NCBI GenBank assembly: GCA_013396655.1
Contig: WBMV01007387.1
Location: 359,128-423,127, forward strand
Direction of reading: 5' to 3'
DNA length: 64,000 nt
From: Campylorhamphus procurvoides
Taxonomy: Eukaryota > Chordata > Aves > Passeriformes > Dendrocolaptidae
Under the pieces are notes generated by a model. That model was not told the DNA's origin and did no database searches. It saw only the letters and a program-made list of their open reading frames with translations. Numbering within the stretch: position 1 is the stretch's first letter; every line of letters starts with the position of its first letter. This document shows, one piece after another, positions 1 through 11,316 of this stretch. The translations under genes were made by a program, and so were the position numbers.

Positions 1-3000
1 AATGGAAATGGAAAGTAACATGTGGTAGCTGCCATCTGTGTAACGCTGATGACAGAAGCTAACTTGGATCAACTAGTGGATTAAAGGCACATAAATATGG
101 GGTTTCCAAAAATAGTCTTTTACAGAAGGCTCATCCAATGCAATATTTGGACGTTTTGCTGTCAGCATCCAGTGTCAGAGCAAACGTCCCCACTCCTGTT
201 CCTACAGGGACGCTGGCTGCAGCAGCCAGAGCTGTTCTCAGCAGCGCTGAAAACGAAAAGTAGCCTTTCTAGGACATTGTATACGAATCAGACTTCCGCA
301 GGCAGGATGACCTTTCTTTCCACATTACACGCTAAACTATCTTCCCAGCTAATCAGGGAATTCTTGAGAGAAAACAAGAATTTGAGGAATTTGCTAGCTG
401 CTATGGGCTGGATCTCTGCACTGTGGTCCTCATATGCAAAACCAATCACTTCCCCAAGCCTCTGGGGAGCTGAGCTTTGTCAGAAGGCTCTGCTCCCGCC
501 CATCTCTTCTTTATGGGAGTCTAACCCTCCTGCGGGTCCGGCATTGAGATGCATTTCAGCTGCCATAGTGAGCGGCACTGCTGTGGAAGAAAGTCATGTA
601 TCTGTACCTCCCCACATACCTTCCAGTCATTTGGATCTCTTTTTCTTGAAGTCTTCCCTTTCCTGAATTGTGTTGTGTTTAAGCTGCTGTGTAGGTATTT
701 TGCCTATTTCCAGTTACTTTCCTCGGTTACTTCTCTGAGTCTTAAGGCCTCTGAGCAGGCAATGCCGCCTTGGTGTGGGCAAGTGGCTGCAAACCTCCTT
801 GCTGACCCCTAGTAACTGTATTTACAAAGGATCTCATGAAACTGAAAAAGAGACAGAACTTTTAGATATTTCATACATCTTGCAGTCAATGGTGTTTGAA
901 TTTGTATTGGTATAGTTTTCCTTGTTCTCCACATTCTCTTTTTTTACACCTTGTGACTAGGATCAGCTTTAAATACTCCATGTTAAGCATACTGCCTGAT
1001 GCTGAAGCTGTGAATATATTACTGTGGTTTCTATGTTACTTGCACAGAGTTTTACTTCCCATGTTTTTTCTGTTTCACTAAACAGTAACCGTTGCCAAGG
1101 AAACACATATGGAACTGTAAATTATTTATTAGGAGTAAATTTATCAGGTCCTCATTCTGAGCATATTTATATGTGGTTTATTCAGGCAGAAAAAAAAGTA
1201 TGCAGTTTGGGGTTTGGTATTGACTGATGGCTTCAAATACTCAGTGGAAGGCATTTTCTAGAAATGGAGTGATAGCCTTATCTGTACTTTCCTAGTATTT
1301 ATATTTCATTCAGTGGATTACAAACACAAAATTGGCAGTTTGCTTTAAAAAATGAGAAAGTCAAAGGAATCTCTTGATTCTTGGGTGCAATGTGCAATTA
1401 AATATGTGTTTTTGAAGAAGCCAGTGATCTATACATTATGACTTCCAAAAATGTGTCATAGTAATGTGAAGAAAAAATAAGATGTTCTAAAACCAGATCC
1501 CTATATAGCAGCTTAAGCAGTACTTTTAAAACAGGAAATAAAGAGAACAAGTAATCCATTAGAAATTATTATCCGACCTAAAAGAGCCCTGAGCCATTTT
1601 ACATAGTACGACACTAACTCGGAAACCATTCTTAAGTTCTAGCTAATTAAATGAAGGTCATGAAGGAGTGGTTGGAGACATAATCAGCTTTTTTTTATTT
1701 TTAAGAGTTATGATGGTGAGTAAAAGTCTCTGGAAACAGACTTGTGTTAGAGTACAGCAGCAGGGAAACACCAGTGTCTCAAAGTTGACAAAAAAATTAC
1801 ACAGTTTGAAGAGTTCTGCACATCCACTGGCCAGAGGTGGAGAATGATGAAGGGAAGAAGGCGATCCCACCTATGGTGTATAATTGGCATATATGGTACT
1901 ATCTCCTGCAAACTGTTACGTAAATCCCCTAAATGCAGCAAGCATAAGTGAATAAAATGAGTTTTAAACACTTGGGAGACTGAGCTTGCATGCGTATCTA
2001 TGGTGTTCATGGGGTTCATCCAGCCAGTGGTACCTTGCCTTGATCCCCAGATGCACACCCTACTATGTAGCAGAAACCTGGAGTGTGTTTCTCCTGGGAC
2101 CTAGCCTGTCTGTGGAGATCAACACACTGTGGGGCACAGTCCTAGAGCTAAATATTACTAAGACGCTGCAGCCTCCTGGACAAAAAGAGCATTATTTGCT
2201 TTCTTACCTTGTTTTCATGGTGCCATGTTCTTTACGGAAATAACATGGCAAAGAATTTAGGGTTTCTGCAGCATGTACAAGCCTCTCCTCCCTCACATTC
2301 ACATGCCAGCTGGTAACAGCACCACCTTAAAATTTACTCATTTCAGCTGCCTGCACTTGGGGACTTCCACCCTGCAGCTCTAGGCAACTCGGAGCTGCCC
2401 CTTCTGCTCCCCTGGGTTCCTGAGATGGGTACAGCTGCTGCCCTCACCACGCGGTAGCAGAGCAGCCTCTCACTGGCATTGTCATCCCTTCAAGAGGATA
2501 TAATCATTCATCATCCTAACACAGCTGGAGATGGACAGGGTCAGACAGGCAGGAGGGCTAAGGCAGCTCCAAAGCATTGCAAAAGCTGCCCTGAGTCAGG
2601 CAGTTAGGAAGCCCTTTGTGGGAAGAGATCGACGATGGCTTTAGGCATTTGCCTTTGGTGGTCTTCAAAAAAACCTTCTGGTGGTGCCTTATCTTCATTA
2701 GTTTTGAAAGGATTGAGCATGCTAGTTTTTGGTTCATTGTGGCTATGGTTTTACTAGGAGAAATAGCAGCAGGGCAAGTGTATCGCTGCCTCCATTGGCC
2801 CGTAGCTCCTGCAGTTTGGTCTGGTAAGGACCACATGTCCCCAAGCACTGGAGTTCTCCCCAGTGCCTAAATCTCCAGAAATGCATGCAGGGAGGTGGAG
2901 AGCCCAGTGTGGCAGCCAGGGAGTTAATGCCTCTTGCAGGACTATCCAAATACTGTGTTCCTGCCCCATGGCACAAGCTGCCGCCAGGGACACCTCTGTC

Positions 3001-5813
3001 ATGCAGCCTGGCACAATGGAGGGGCCTCCTTGTTCACGGTAGGGCTGTGGTGGCTCCTGGGCTGGGAATTGCACCTAAAAGAGATGTCTAGCAGAGGTTG
3101 ATGTAAACCATATAGCCAACTCCAAAGTGATAGAAGGAGAGAAAAATGCAAGTATAATAGTAACATAATCCTTCTAACTGCACTTTCTCTTGGGCTGGTA
3201 AGGGGACACCAATCAGACTAACCACTAAAAACCCATGAGGGTTTCGTATATACAGAGTAAGTGTATGTAATTGGGATTTACCTTGCCGGAAGTCTCACCA
3301 ACTACTCATACATTTCATTGGCTTTAAGAGACCTAATTATTTTTCTATGTGAAGTACAGAAAGACAGATTCTTAAGTGGGATAGAACTGACAATTTCCAT
3401 AAGTGTGAACTTCGTGGAATTTATATTCCACACTTTAACAATAAATTACATCTGGTTTATCATAGCTGGCAGTAAATATGAAACATACACTACTGAAGCC
3501 AGGGGAATAAAACTCTACTTCCCTGCTCCTCCCAATTTAGGAAGTTTTTTTGACTTGATGCCTTAGTTCCATTTAAGTGCCAAGAACATGAAGTAATGTT
3601 GGCTTCTATTAATCTTGTTTTGGGGGGCATGACAGTTTTAATGGGAAAAGCTGATAAACATCAGTCTGTGAGTATGGGAGTGGACTGTAACATAAACACT
3701 CTTTTCCTGAATGGTCAAAATGAAAACATGAATGCCCGAGTCTGAGAGTTTCTTAGAGTGAACAATGGTATGTGTATCCCTATATATATATTCATGGACA
3801 TCCACATGCATTTTATACATTCCATGGTGTTAAGGGAATGTATTTTCATAAGAAATCACACTGTGCAGTGTTTGTCCTTGTCTTAGCTGCATCCTGAACT
3901 AAAATAAAAATCAATGACCAGCACGAATTTTTAACATTGAAATGATCCCATTCTTCCCCTGATTGACAAGGCACACTTCATAAGGCTTAAAACCAACTTC
4001 CTGCAAGCCAGGCAGGGTGACTTGATAAGAAAGTGGAATTCAGGGCAATTAAGTGCAATCTGAGCCATGAGAATATGTTTGCAGACTGCAATTGTACACC
4101 AGCTGTTTTCAATGACATTCCAGCCATACAATGAAGATTTTACAAACTGCATTTATTTAAGGGTTGACTTTTCTGCTGTGGCTTGATAATACACTGTTTG
4201 AGAGACTGAGTGAATTCAATCTATGAATGGACATGGTGAGATGAATTAACATTAATGAACAGCAATCGGTTGCTCTTTGAGCAGGATGAGTTCAAATTGT
4301 TGGTAAAACACCTGCACAGGCAGAACATTAAAATAGGAGAAGGCAAACTGTGAAATCTTGTATCTGACCTGTGACTTTCAAAATTGTGTGAAAATGATAT
4401 TTAGGAAAAAAGTTTATATTTCCAAAAGGAAAGTATCTAACAACTATATTATATCCATTTTTCAAGGGTATATGTGTTTCTGTTTTGGTCTCAACTGTGT
4501 CATTTTTCAGTTTAGCTGTAGAAGTTTAGATAGTAGATACAAAGACTTTACCTCTCTCAAGAGATCACTAAACATTGCAATTCAACAGTTATTAGAGTCA
4601 CTGATGATACACATTTTAGAAAGCCAGGAGCAAATGATGCTGCTGGTAAATCCTTTTCCATTCACTTTGTGTTTTCATTAATTTTTCTTTTGTGAAAATT
4701 CCTGGGATTTCATTTCTTTCTGGCAGGAAAGACATGAATAAGGTGAAGAAAACCCAGAGAGAACTCCTTTTTCTTATAGCTGTAATATGTTTTTAATGCC
4801 TGTGCTTTATGTCTTTTATATATGCCTTATATCAATAGTGGACAGTAATACAAATATCTCTGAGAAGCAGAAGCATTTGGGGTTTAAACAAGCAAAGGAA
4901 TGAGATGTGTTGCCTTGTGCTGGAGAAACAAAAAAAATGCAAAGGTTGTGGGAGTATTCAGTGTTGCTATCCTCAGCCTTTGTTTTGTAAGAACAAGAAC
5001 AGAGAATTGAAGTAAACAAAATATTTGGACCTGATCCTGCAATTCCTACATGGGCAAAATTCCCAACAGTCTCAAGGGAAGTTTTGTTTGTGTTGGGAAA
5101 GCCGGATTTGGGCCCATTGTTTCCAGTTAGGAATAAGACTTCTGTTTATTATCTCGTGATAGATATCTCATGGGCTTAACAGCTCAGATTCCTCAGCGTG
5201 GTGTCCTTGAATCTGGAAGAGTTAAGACTTCCTCACTTTACACATCATTCAAGCATAGCTATGTTCCAGATGATTTCAAAAATTATTTCTTCTCTATTGG
5301 TTAGTTTCCTGCAACACTCCTAACTCACTCCTCCTGTTGAATTTAAAGGACTTAGCTTTTGGCTTGCGTGTATGCAATAAGAAGGGTGGTACTTTCCACT
5401 TGCTTTCCTTTGATATTAATGATCATACAAGACGAAGAGCAATCAGTGGACAGCTTGCCTAGTGCCTCCCAGTATGAGGTTGTCTTTGCAAGCATATGCA
5501 GTTCATCCAGGGTAAAATTACTGACTGATGGTTGTAGAGTCAGTTGGTGACCTGTGTGCGAATAGAACCAAAGCATCCTTATTCCTAATCAGGAGGATTT
5601 AAACTGGGGACCTTTCTTCTCTGAAAGATCTTTAGAGAGGAAAGTCAAAAATTTATGGAATAAGGGGTTGGCCAGGGAGCTTGAGAGATTGTCTGTATCA
5701 AAATCCCTGCCCTACAGCAGAGTCAAATATAGCTAAGTCTTTCCTGATAAAGGATATTTGTTTCTTTAAGATATCATGAATATTACAGGAGCCTTTTGCA
5801 ATTCTATTTGCAG
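1..5813 (+). other. NUAK1: NUAK1 intron, 3' portion (5' end outside window)
   Basis: This stretch precedes the first recognisable NUAK1 exon and ends in a normal acceptor (pyrimidine-rich, then ttgcag at 5,808-5,813). I looked in it for the upstream kinase exons (glycine-rich loop, VAIK lysine, HRDLKLEN catalytic loop) and found none, so the intron must extend left of the window. The longest open frame (97-666) resembles no protein I know and has no kinase motif. The stretch from about 3,880 to 4,160 is non-repetitive and AT-rich and could be an intronic regulatory element, but nothing in the sequence proves it. No transposon copy was recognised. Confidence 0.8.
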
Positions 5814-5933
5814 ATTGCTGATTTTGGACTCTCCAACCTTTATCATAAAGACAAGTTTCTGCAAACCTTTTGTGGAAGCCCACTATATGCTTCCCCTGAA
5901 ATAGTTAATGGACGACCTTACAGAGGCCCAGAG
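5814..5933 (+). CDS. NUAK1: NUAK1 coding exon: DFG motif and activation loop
   Basis: This 120-nt exon encodes 40 residues starting IADFG and ending RPYRGPE. It holds the Mg-binding DFG (local residues 3-5), the activation loop and the SPE version of the APE motif (27-29). The loop threonine in LQTFCGSP (local residue 17) corresponds to human Thr211, the site that LKB1 phosphorylates to switch on AMPK-related kinases. The exon is flanked by ttgcag before 5,814 and gtaaga from 5,934. Both boundaries fall between codons (phase 0/0). Identity rests on near-complete agreement with vertebrate NUAK1. NUAK2 is the closest alternative, but the tail encoded by the last exon excludes it. Confidence 0.96.
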
Positions 5934-6244
5934 GTAAGAAGGGTCAGCTTTTCTGTGGTGGTGTGGAGATGTCTTTGATGATGATGATGATGTTCTTGAG
6001 GATTAGTCTTAATGCAAATGTTATTGTACATGTGAGTTTGCTTTGGTCTGTGCCATATTTAACGTTCTTAAGCTGCCTTGGTTTGCTTTTGTTTGCTTTG
6101 CCTGTGAGCGGTTAGTGAGATGTTAAATACTCATTCGCCCATCAGCAGGTGCAGCTGGACATGATGCTCTTATGGTGCCAGTGGCAGGGAGAAGGGCAGG
6201 GATCATCTTTCCTGGGCTTCACACGTGTTGTGTCTGTATTTCAG
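5934..6244 (+). other. NUAK1: short NUAK1 intron (311 bp)
   Basis: The intron has a GTAAGA donor at 5,934 and a TTTCAG acceptor ending at 6,244. Joining the flanking exons keeps the frame and gives GPEVDSWALG, the expected kinase sequence. It contains a short (GAT)n tract at 5,977-5,992 and nothing else recognisable. Confidence 0.93.
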
Positions 6245-6377
6245 GTTGACAGCTGGGCCCTTGGTGTATTGCTTTACACTCTGGTTTATGGAACGATGCC
6301 CTTTGATGGCTTTGATCACAAGAATCTCATCAGGCAGATCAGCAGTGGAGAATATCGTGAGCCAACACAGACCTCAG
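6245..6377 (+). CDS. NUAK1: NUAK1 coding exon: kinase C-lobe helix F region
   Basis: This 133-nt exon encodes [20 protein letters not shown] and the following residues to QTS (44 codons plus one base). It supplies the DxW motif at the start of helix F and the C-lobe segment running into the GMPF/GTMPF-type turn typical of the CAMK/AMPK-related group. The acceptor is tttcag ending at 6,244 and the donor is gtatga at 6,378. The last base, G, pairs with AT of the next exon to make an Asp codon, so the 3' boundary is phase 1. It carries no frameshift or stop. Confidence 0.96.
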
Positions 6378-7434
6378 GTATGAAAAAGGAGGGAGTGCCA
6401 TGTACTGAGCTGATAGGGGTTCAGAATGGAGGATTTGTCCAGCCCATTCCAATGTGTTTTGGTGTCATATTAGAATGATGCAGAAAAAAATCTCATCCGC
6501 TACTGACTTCGTCTTCTATAAATGCCCATCTGGATACAGCATTTACCAAAAGCCCTTTTGAAATTACAGTTTTGTAGCAGATAGATTTTTTTCCCTTGGG
6601 GAAGCTGTATCAGGCTCTTTTAACTAGATGTGTGACAGTGGAAGGCCTGTTAGCAATTGCAAGAGGAATTGTTCGGTCAAGGTATAAACTGATACAACAC
6701 ACTGGTACAGATCAGTCCTTTAACTATACTGTGGTATATCACAAGCAGGGAGAAGATGAATGATCAAAGCAGTCTCTTATTCAAGAAGGCAGGACAAAAT
6801 CTGAATTAATGCCACAATGTTTGCATTCACCTCTACTTAGATGATAGCCCATTAAGCAGTCACCTGACAGGAAAGCATCAGCTAAGTCTGGGTTGTGGAT
6901 TATAATGACTCCTTCCAGCCTTAGATATCTATGTATATATTATATTTAAATGAATATTTGTCTTGTATCAGTTCTTTGCAATCCCTTTCAATTTTCTGTC
7001 TTCTCACTAATCTGTATGAAAATAAACCTTTCAAATACACAGAAGACTACACTGTTTATGGAAAAAGTAAATACAAAAGCAACTATCCCAGTTCCCCTTT
7101 GTTTTCCTCTAAGTTTTGTCATTATTAGAGTCAAAAGGTTGGTGATTTCCTTCAGTGAGATGGAACTATTCACTGTCTAATACAGTACAAATACTAATTT
7201 ATTTTATAGCCCAATGTACATTTCCCAGAGTGAATCATATTCTTCTGATAAGAAGCAGTGCTCAAATGCCTTTTCTGTCATTGACTGATGAACAAAGCCT
7301 TGCCCTCTTTCACTTCTCCTGTTGTAAAGAGCATTGTTTTTGCTCATCTGATTGGTTTCACACTTCCAGTTGAAACTGACAAAGCTAAGAATGCCCATGT
7401 TTTAAAAATTTTATATGCCATTCTTTGTCCATAG
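6378..7434 (+). other. NUAK1: NUAK1 intron (1,057 bp)
   Basis: The intron has a GTATGA donor and a weakly pyrimidine-rich acceptor (tttgtccatag) ending at 7,434. It interrupts the Asp codon of the TSDARG junction. It is AT-rich, with no recognisable repeat. Open frames inside it resemble no known protein. Confidence 0.93.
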
Positions 7435-8588
7435 ATGCTCGTGGTCTTATCAGATGGATGCTGATGGTGAACCCCGAACGCCGAGCAACCATTGAAGACA
7501 TTGCCAATCACTGGTGGGTTAACTGGGGCTACAAGAGTAGTGTTTGTGACTGTGATGCTATGAGGGACTCTGAGTCCCCATTGCTGGCAAGGTTTATTGA
7601 TTGGCATCACCGTTCTACTGGCCTCCAATCAGAGACTGATACCAAAATGAAGTGCCTTTCTAAGCCCAAAGGTCCTGAAGTCACACTAGAGAGACAAAGG
7701 TCTCTGAAAAAATCAAAAAAAGAAAATGACATTGCACAGTCCATCCAGGAAGGAGGAGCTGAAAATGCAACCAAACCCACTTCCAAGAGACCCAAAGGCA
7801 TCCTGAAGAAGAGGAGCAACAGTGAGCATCGATCTCACAGTGCAGGTTTCATTGAAGGAGTGGTGAGCCCAGTGTTACCCTCTGCTTTTAAGCTGGAGCA
7901 AGAGCTGTGTAGGACTGGTGTAGCCATTAAAAGTGTTGTGGAGGGAGAGGTAGCTGGCAAATATGGCACTAAGCAGTCTTCATTAATGCCAAAAAAAGGA
8001 ATCTTAAAGAAGACTCAGCAGAGGGAGTCTGGCTATTACTCTTCTCCAGAACGAAGTGAATCTTCTGAACTCTTGGACAATAATGATGAGACAGTAAACA
8101 GTGACACTTCTCCAGGGGTCACAGAGCCACCCAGAAATGGGTCTTACAACCATTCCTGCAGGCGTAAGGGCATCTTGAAACATAACAGCAAGTATTCTAC
8201 CAGTGGCACTGAACCTGCTTTGATTAGCCCTGACACACCAACGCCGGAAGCCATGGAAGAAGTGGTCCTGCCTGGGGATGTGTTACCTCGAAGTTACAGC
8301 CGCCCTTCCAGCGTGATTAGTGATGACAGTATTTTGTCCAATGACTCATTTGATTTGCTGGATTTGCAAGAGAACAGGCCAAACAGACAGAGAATACGGA
8401 GCTGTGTCTCTGCTGAAAATTTCCTCCAGATCCAAGACTTCGAGGGGCTTCAGAACCGCCCACGGCCACAGTATCTAAAGCGTTATCGCAACCGTCTGGG
8501 GGACAGCAGTTTTTCTCTTCTCACAGACATGGATGATGTGACTCAGGTCTACAAGAAAGCCCTAGAGATCTGCAACAAGCTCAACTAG
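7435..8588 (+). CDS. NUAK1: NUAK1 terminal coding exon: end of kinase domain and C-terminal regulatory tail
   Basis: This exon completes an Asp codon and then runs 383 sense codons (DARGLIRWML... to ...ALEICNKLN) to TAG at 8,586-8,588. NUAK1 is a cytoplasmic/nuclear Ser/Thr kinase that acts on the myosin phosphatase (MYPT1-PP1beta) and in cell adhesion, stress and growth control. The first ~40 residues finish the C-lobe (INPERRATIEDI-type helix, HWW). The tail contains three GILK motifs at 7,797-7,808, 7,998-8,009 and 8,169-8,180, the known PP1beta-docking motifs. An ESGYYS motif at 8,025-8,042 matches the PLK1/beta-TrCP phosphodegron reported for NUAK1. The serine at 8,400-8,402 in RQRIRS matches human Ser600, the Akt site. 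It lies 62 residues from the end, as in the 661-residue human protein. The three exons give 468 residues. Adding the ~194 missing N-terminal residues gives about 662, the normal family length. No truncation or odd residue was seen. Confidence 0.97.
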
Positions 8589-10318
8589 CAGAGGGAAGAT
8601 GGAAAAGGGGGGAAGGGAGGTTTTCTGTGTACCTTTATGATGGAGTAAGCCAGGTCACTGATTTGCTGACAATGGTAGGTTTTACTTCAGAGGATCTGAC
8701 TGCACCTGCTTAGCTGAACTCCTGGTAAAGTAGCCCCAAAGCCATCTCACACTTCTCTAATTTTGTGTCCTCAGAATATTACCTACCTGACCAGAGAAAA
8801 AACCTTTGGTCTTTGTATCCATGATGTAAGCACATCAGGAGCTAGCTGACAAAAGCATCAGGATTTGGTGGCTCAAAGTCAAAGCTAGACAGAATTAAAA
8901 CTGGAAGTGAGGGACACATTTTGAGAAGTTTCTGAATAATATTGGCTAAGTTTTATCAAGAGATGAGCTGAATTCTTCAAGTCAAATTTGGATGCCTTTC
9001 AGAAAGAGAGGCTTTATTTCCCCCTGAAGTTATTCATCTGGATACAGTCATTGCACAGTGGGGACCTTTGGCTTGCATTATGCAGGAGGGCAGGCAAGGT
9101 AGTCACCATAGTCCATTCCACCAGGGTGACCTGAGAGGTTCTGAACATGTTCTGGAAGAGATAATTTGAGAGACTCTTCCCAGAAAAACACCTCACGAGG
9201 TGTTTGTGGACAAGTAATGGAGCAGACATTCCGATCTGAACCCTCCCACAGTTTGAGACTCTCTCAAAATGGCTAGCCAGAAGAATGCCCAGATAAAGAT
9301 GGATCTGGCAAAGGGTTTCAAAGGTTAGCTGACCCTTCAATCTAGAGTTCAGTCACTGTCAGCAAATGGTGCCACCTTGCTGCTAGCTTGTAGTATTTGG
9401 GGGTGATAGGTAGTTTGCAGGCAGAATGTTAGGTAAGGGAAAGGTTGTAGCATGTAGGAAACAGATAGAGGTCAGAAAGTTAGTGGGAAGATGCCTTTCT
9501 CCAAATGAAAATGTTTCTAGGTAGGTGGTAATGGAACAGAAAGAATTGAGCAATGAAATGATAATGGTAGATTTCATAACAGAGTTAGCATAAGATTGTG
9601 GGCCTGCCTCTATCTAGTGTAGCTGGTACTGAATGTGCAATGATACCAGTTTGAAAAAAAAAGGATATGTGTTTGTGTTCTCAGACATATCCAACTATCG
9701 AGACCGAAGGCTTCAACTCCCATAAAGGTACCACATGGGTCTACTGGATTACCTGAATGTAAGCCTATGTCAGAAAGGCACTGTGTGTTTGACAGGCCTG
9801 GGCAAACTGGAATCTTCAGGCCCATTTCAGTCTCATTTCCGTGAGCACATAGCCGCTGGCTTTCTTGGAGGTGCACTGGTGCAATTAAATCACAGGTTTC
9901 AGCCTATGATGTCAAATGATCCACAGCTGCAAAACTTGTATCTACACACATACCCAGAGCAGAGGAGCATGGGGCAAGTTCTGGTCTCCCTCCTGTCCTG
10001 GAACTGGAACTGAAAGCAGAATGTGACCCACTGTGTCCCAAATCCTAGAGATGGTGCAGAAACCGAATAGAATTCCTCTAGGGTTTCCTTGGGAATTGGG
10101 GATAAGTCCATAAATCGTTGGCATCTGGGGCGGGGAGCTATTTCACTTGCAGATTCCTTATTCAGTGTATCATGGTACTTAAGTCTGCTGGTTCCTCCTA
10201 AAAATCACGTGGGCTGCCTAACATAAAGATGAACCAGCTTGAGTTTCCTAAATCAGTTAATCTGCTTCTGTGGAGAACCTTCACTTATTTACTTACACTG
10301 GACCAAATTTGGCTCTGA

Positions 10319-10324
10319 AATAAA
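10319..10324 (+). terminator. possible proximal poly(A) signal (AATAAA)
   Basis: This is an exact AATAAA hexamer in the NUAK1 3' UTR, about 1.7 kb after the stop. No strong GT- or T-rich element follows within 40 nt, so it may be used weakly or not at all. Confidence 0.3.
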
Positions 10325-10912
10325 CGGCATCAATACCATGAAATCTCTGAGAGACACGCTCTCAGGCGGTCAAGTGAAATCCAGCTCACTGTCATTTGCT
10401 TAGGAAGGGCAACTGCAGGTCACTTCTCTACAGATGTGTACCTCTCTGTATGATAATCAGACATCTCATCTTCTCTCACAAGCCCTGCATGTGCTCTTTT
10501 AGCCCATCCCAAACCAACACCCCACTTTGCAGTGTGTTAACAGGTTTGCTGTGGTGCGTTTTAAAACAACTCCACTTAGTCTGCTTGGCCTTCTGAAACA
10601 AGGGTGGATGTGCCTTGCAGCCATGGCTTTTAACTCATGCCCTGGAGTGCAAGAGCTGCATCCTCAGCTGGTGTAAATTAGCGGTCCCACATCACTTTGG
10701 TGGGGTTACACTGATTGACACCTTCCCTGCACATCTGCCACTAAATCTTGAGTGGATTTATAGGGGTTTCAGGATGAAGGGAAGGGAACTCAGCGAGCCA
10801 TGGCAGGGAAGTGAGGAGCACCCCAAGGCCTTTGCCCAGGCCTGCTTCCTTGTGTACAAATGTGAATGAGTGAGTGACTGCTTGCTGCCAAACTGGAAAT
10901 GTAATGTAGGGA

Positions 10913-10957
10913 TTTACTGGCATGTTACTGGCATGTTACATGTTTACTGGCATGTTA
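10913..10957. repeat. short tandem repeat with TTACTGGCATG unit
   Basis: Three copies of the 11-bp unit TTACTGGCATG occur in 45 bp, with a short interrupted spacer (TTACATGT) before the third. It lies within the probable NUAK1 3' UTR. Confidence 0.85.
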
Positions 10958-11078
10958 TCATTCCTAGAAGAGAAGAAAAAAAACTTGACTGCACATTATT
11001 ATTATTAGTGTCGTGATTCTTATTTAATTTTTTTTGTAATACAAAGTTGACTTTTTTATTTGAATTTGTCTTTTTTTT

Positions 11079-11087
11079 TTATTTATT
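11079..11087 (+). promoter_or_regulatory. AU-rich element nonamer in NUAK1 3' UTR
   Basis: TTATTTATT, the RNA nonamer UUAUUUAUU, lies directly after a run of ten T and about 225 nt before the distal poly(A) signal. This nonamer is the core of AU-rich mRNA-decay elements bound by TTP/HuR-type proteins. Function here is inferred from the motif and its position only. Confidence 0.45.
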
Positions 11088-11310
11088 GGTCTGAAAGCCA
11101 TTTCAAAGGTATAATAATATATTTGGTGTAATTTAATTGGTGCAACATTATTTTACAGCTCCAGCCAAAATTGTTTGGTGTTATTTTTGGGGGATTTTTG
11201 GTTTTTTCTCCCAATCCTTGGTTGGTTTGAGTTCTATGAGGCACACAGGGAAAAACGCTGGATAATCACCCGAAGTGTTTGTATTTTTAATCTGATACTG
11301 TTTTTTATTA

Positions 11311-11316
11311 AATAAA
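11311..11316 (+). terminator. NUAK1: distal poly(A) signal of NUAK1 (AATAAA)
   Basis: An exact AATAAA in an AT-rich context is followed at 11,338-11,365 by a T/C-rich stretch typical of a downstream element. It closes the long AT-rich 3' UTR end and is the best candidate for the main cleavage site. Confidence 0.65.

Noticed and set aside
97..666. 189-codon open frame at the window start
   Set aside because: It lies in a NUAK1 intron, matches no NUAK1 segment or known protein, and shows no domain. Most likely chance.
1..5813. Upstream NUAK1 exons (catalytic loop HRDLKLEN, VAIK lysine)
   Set aside because: I searched this stretch for the conserved kinase motifs with splice sites and found none. 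They must lie outside the window.
5796..5978. Open frame extending the DFG exon on both sides
   Set aside because: The flanks are intron: the acceptor at 5,813 and donor at 5,934 set the exon, and the extra residues are not in NUAK1.
6149..6478. 109-codon frame around the second exon
   Set aside because: Only 6,245-6,377 is exon. The rest reads through splice sites.
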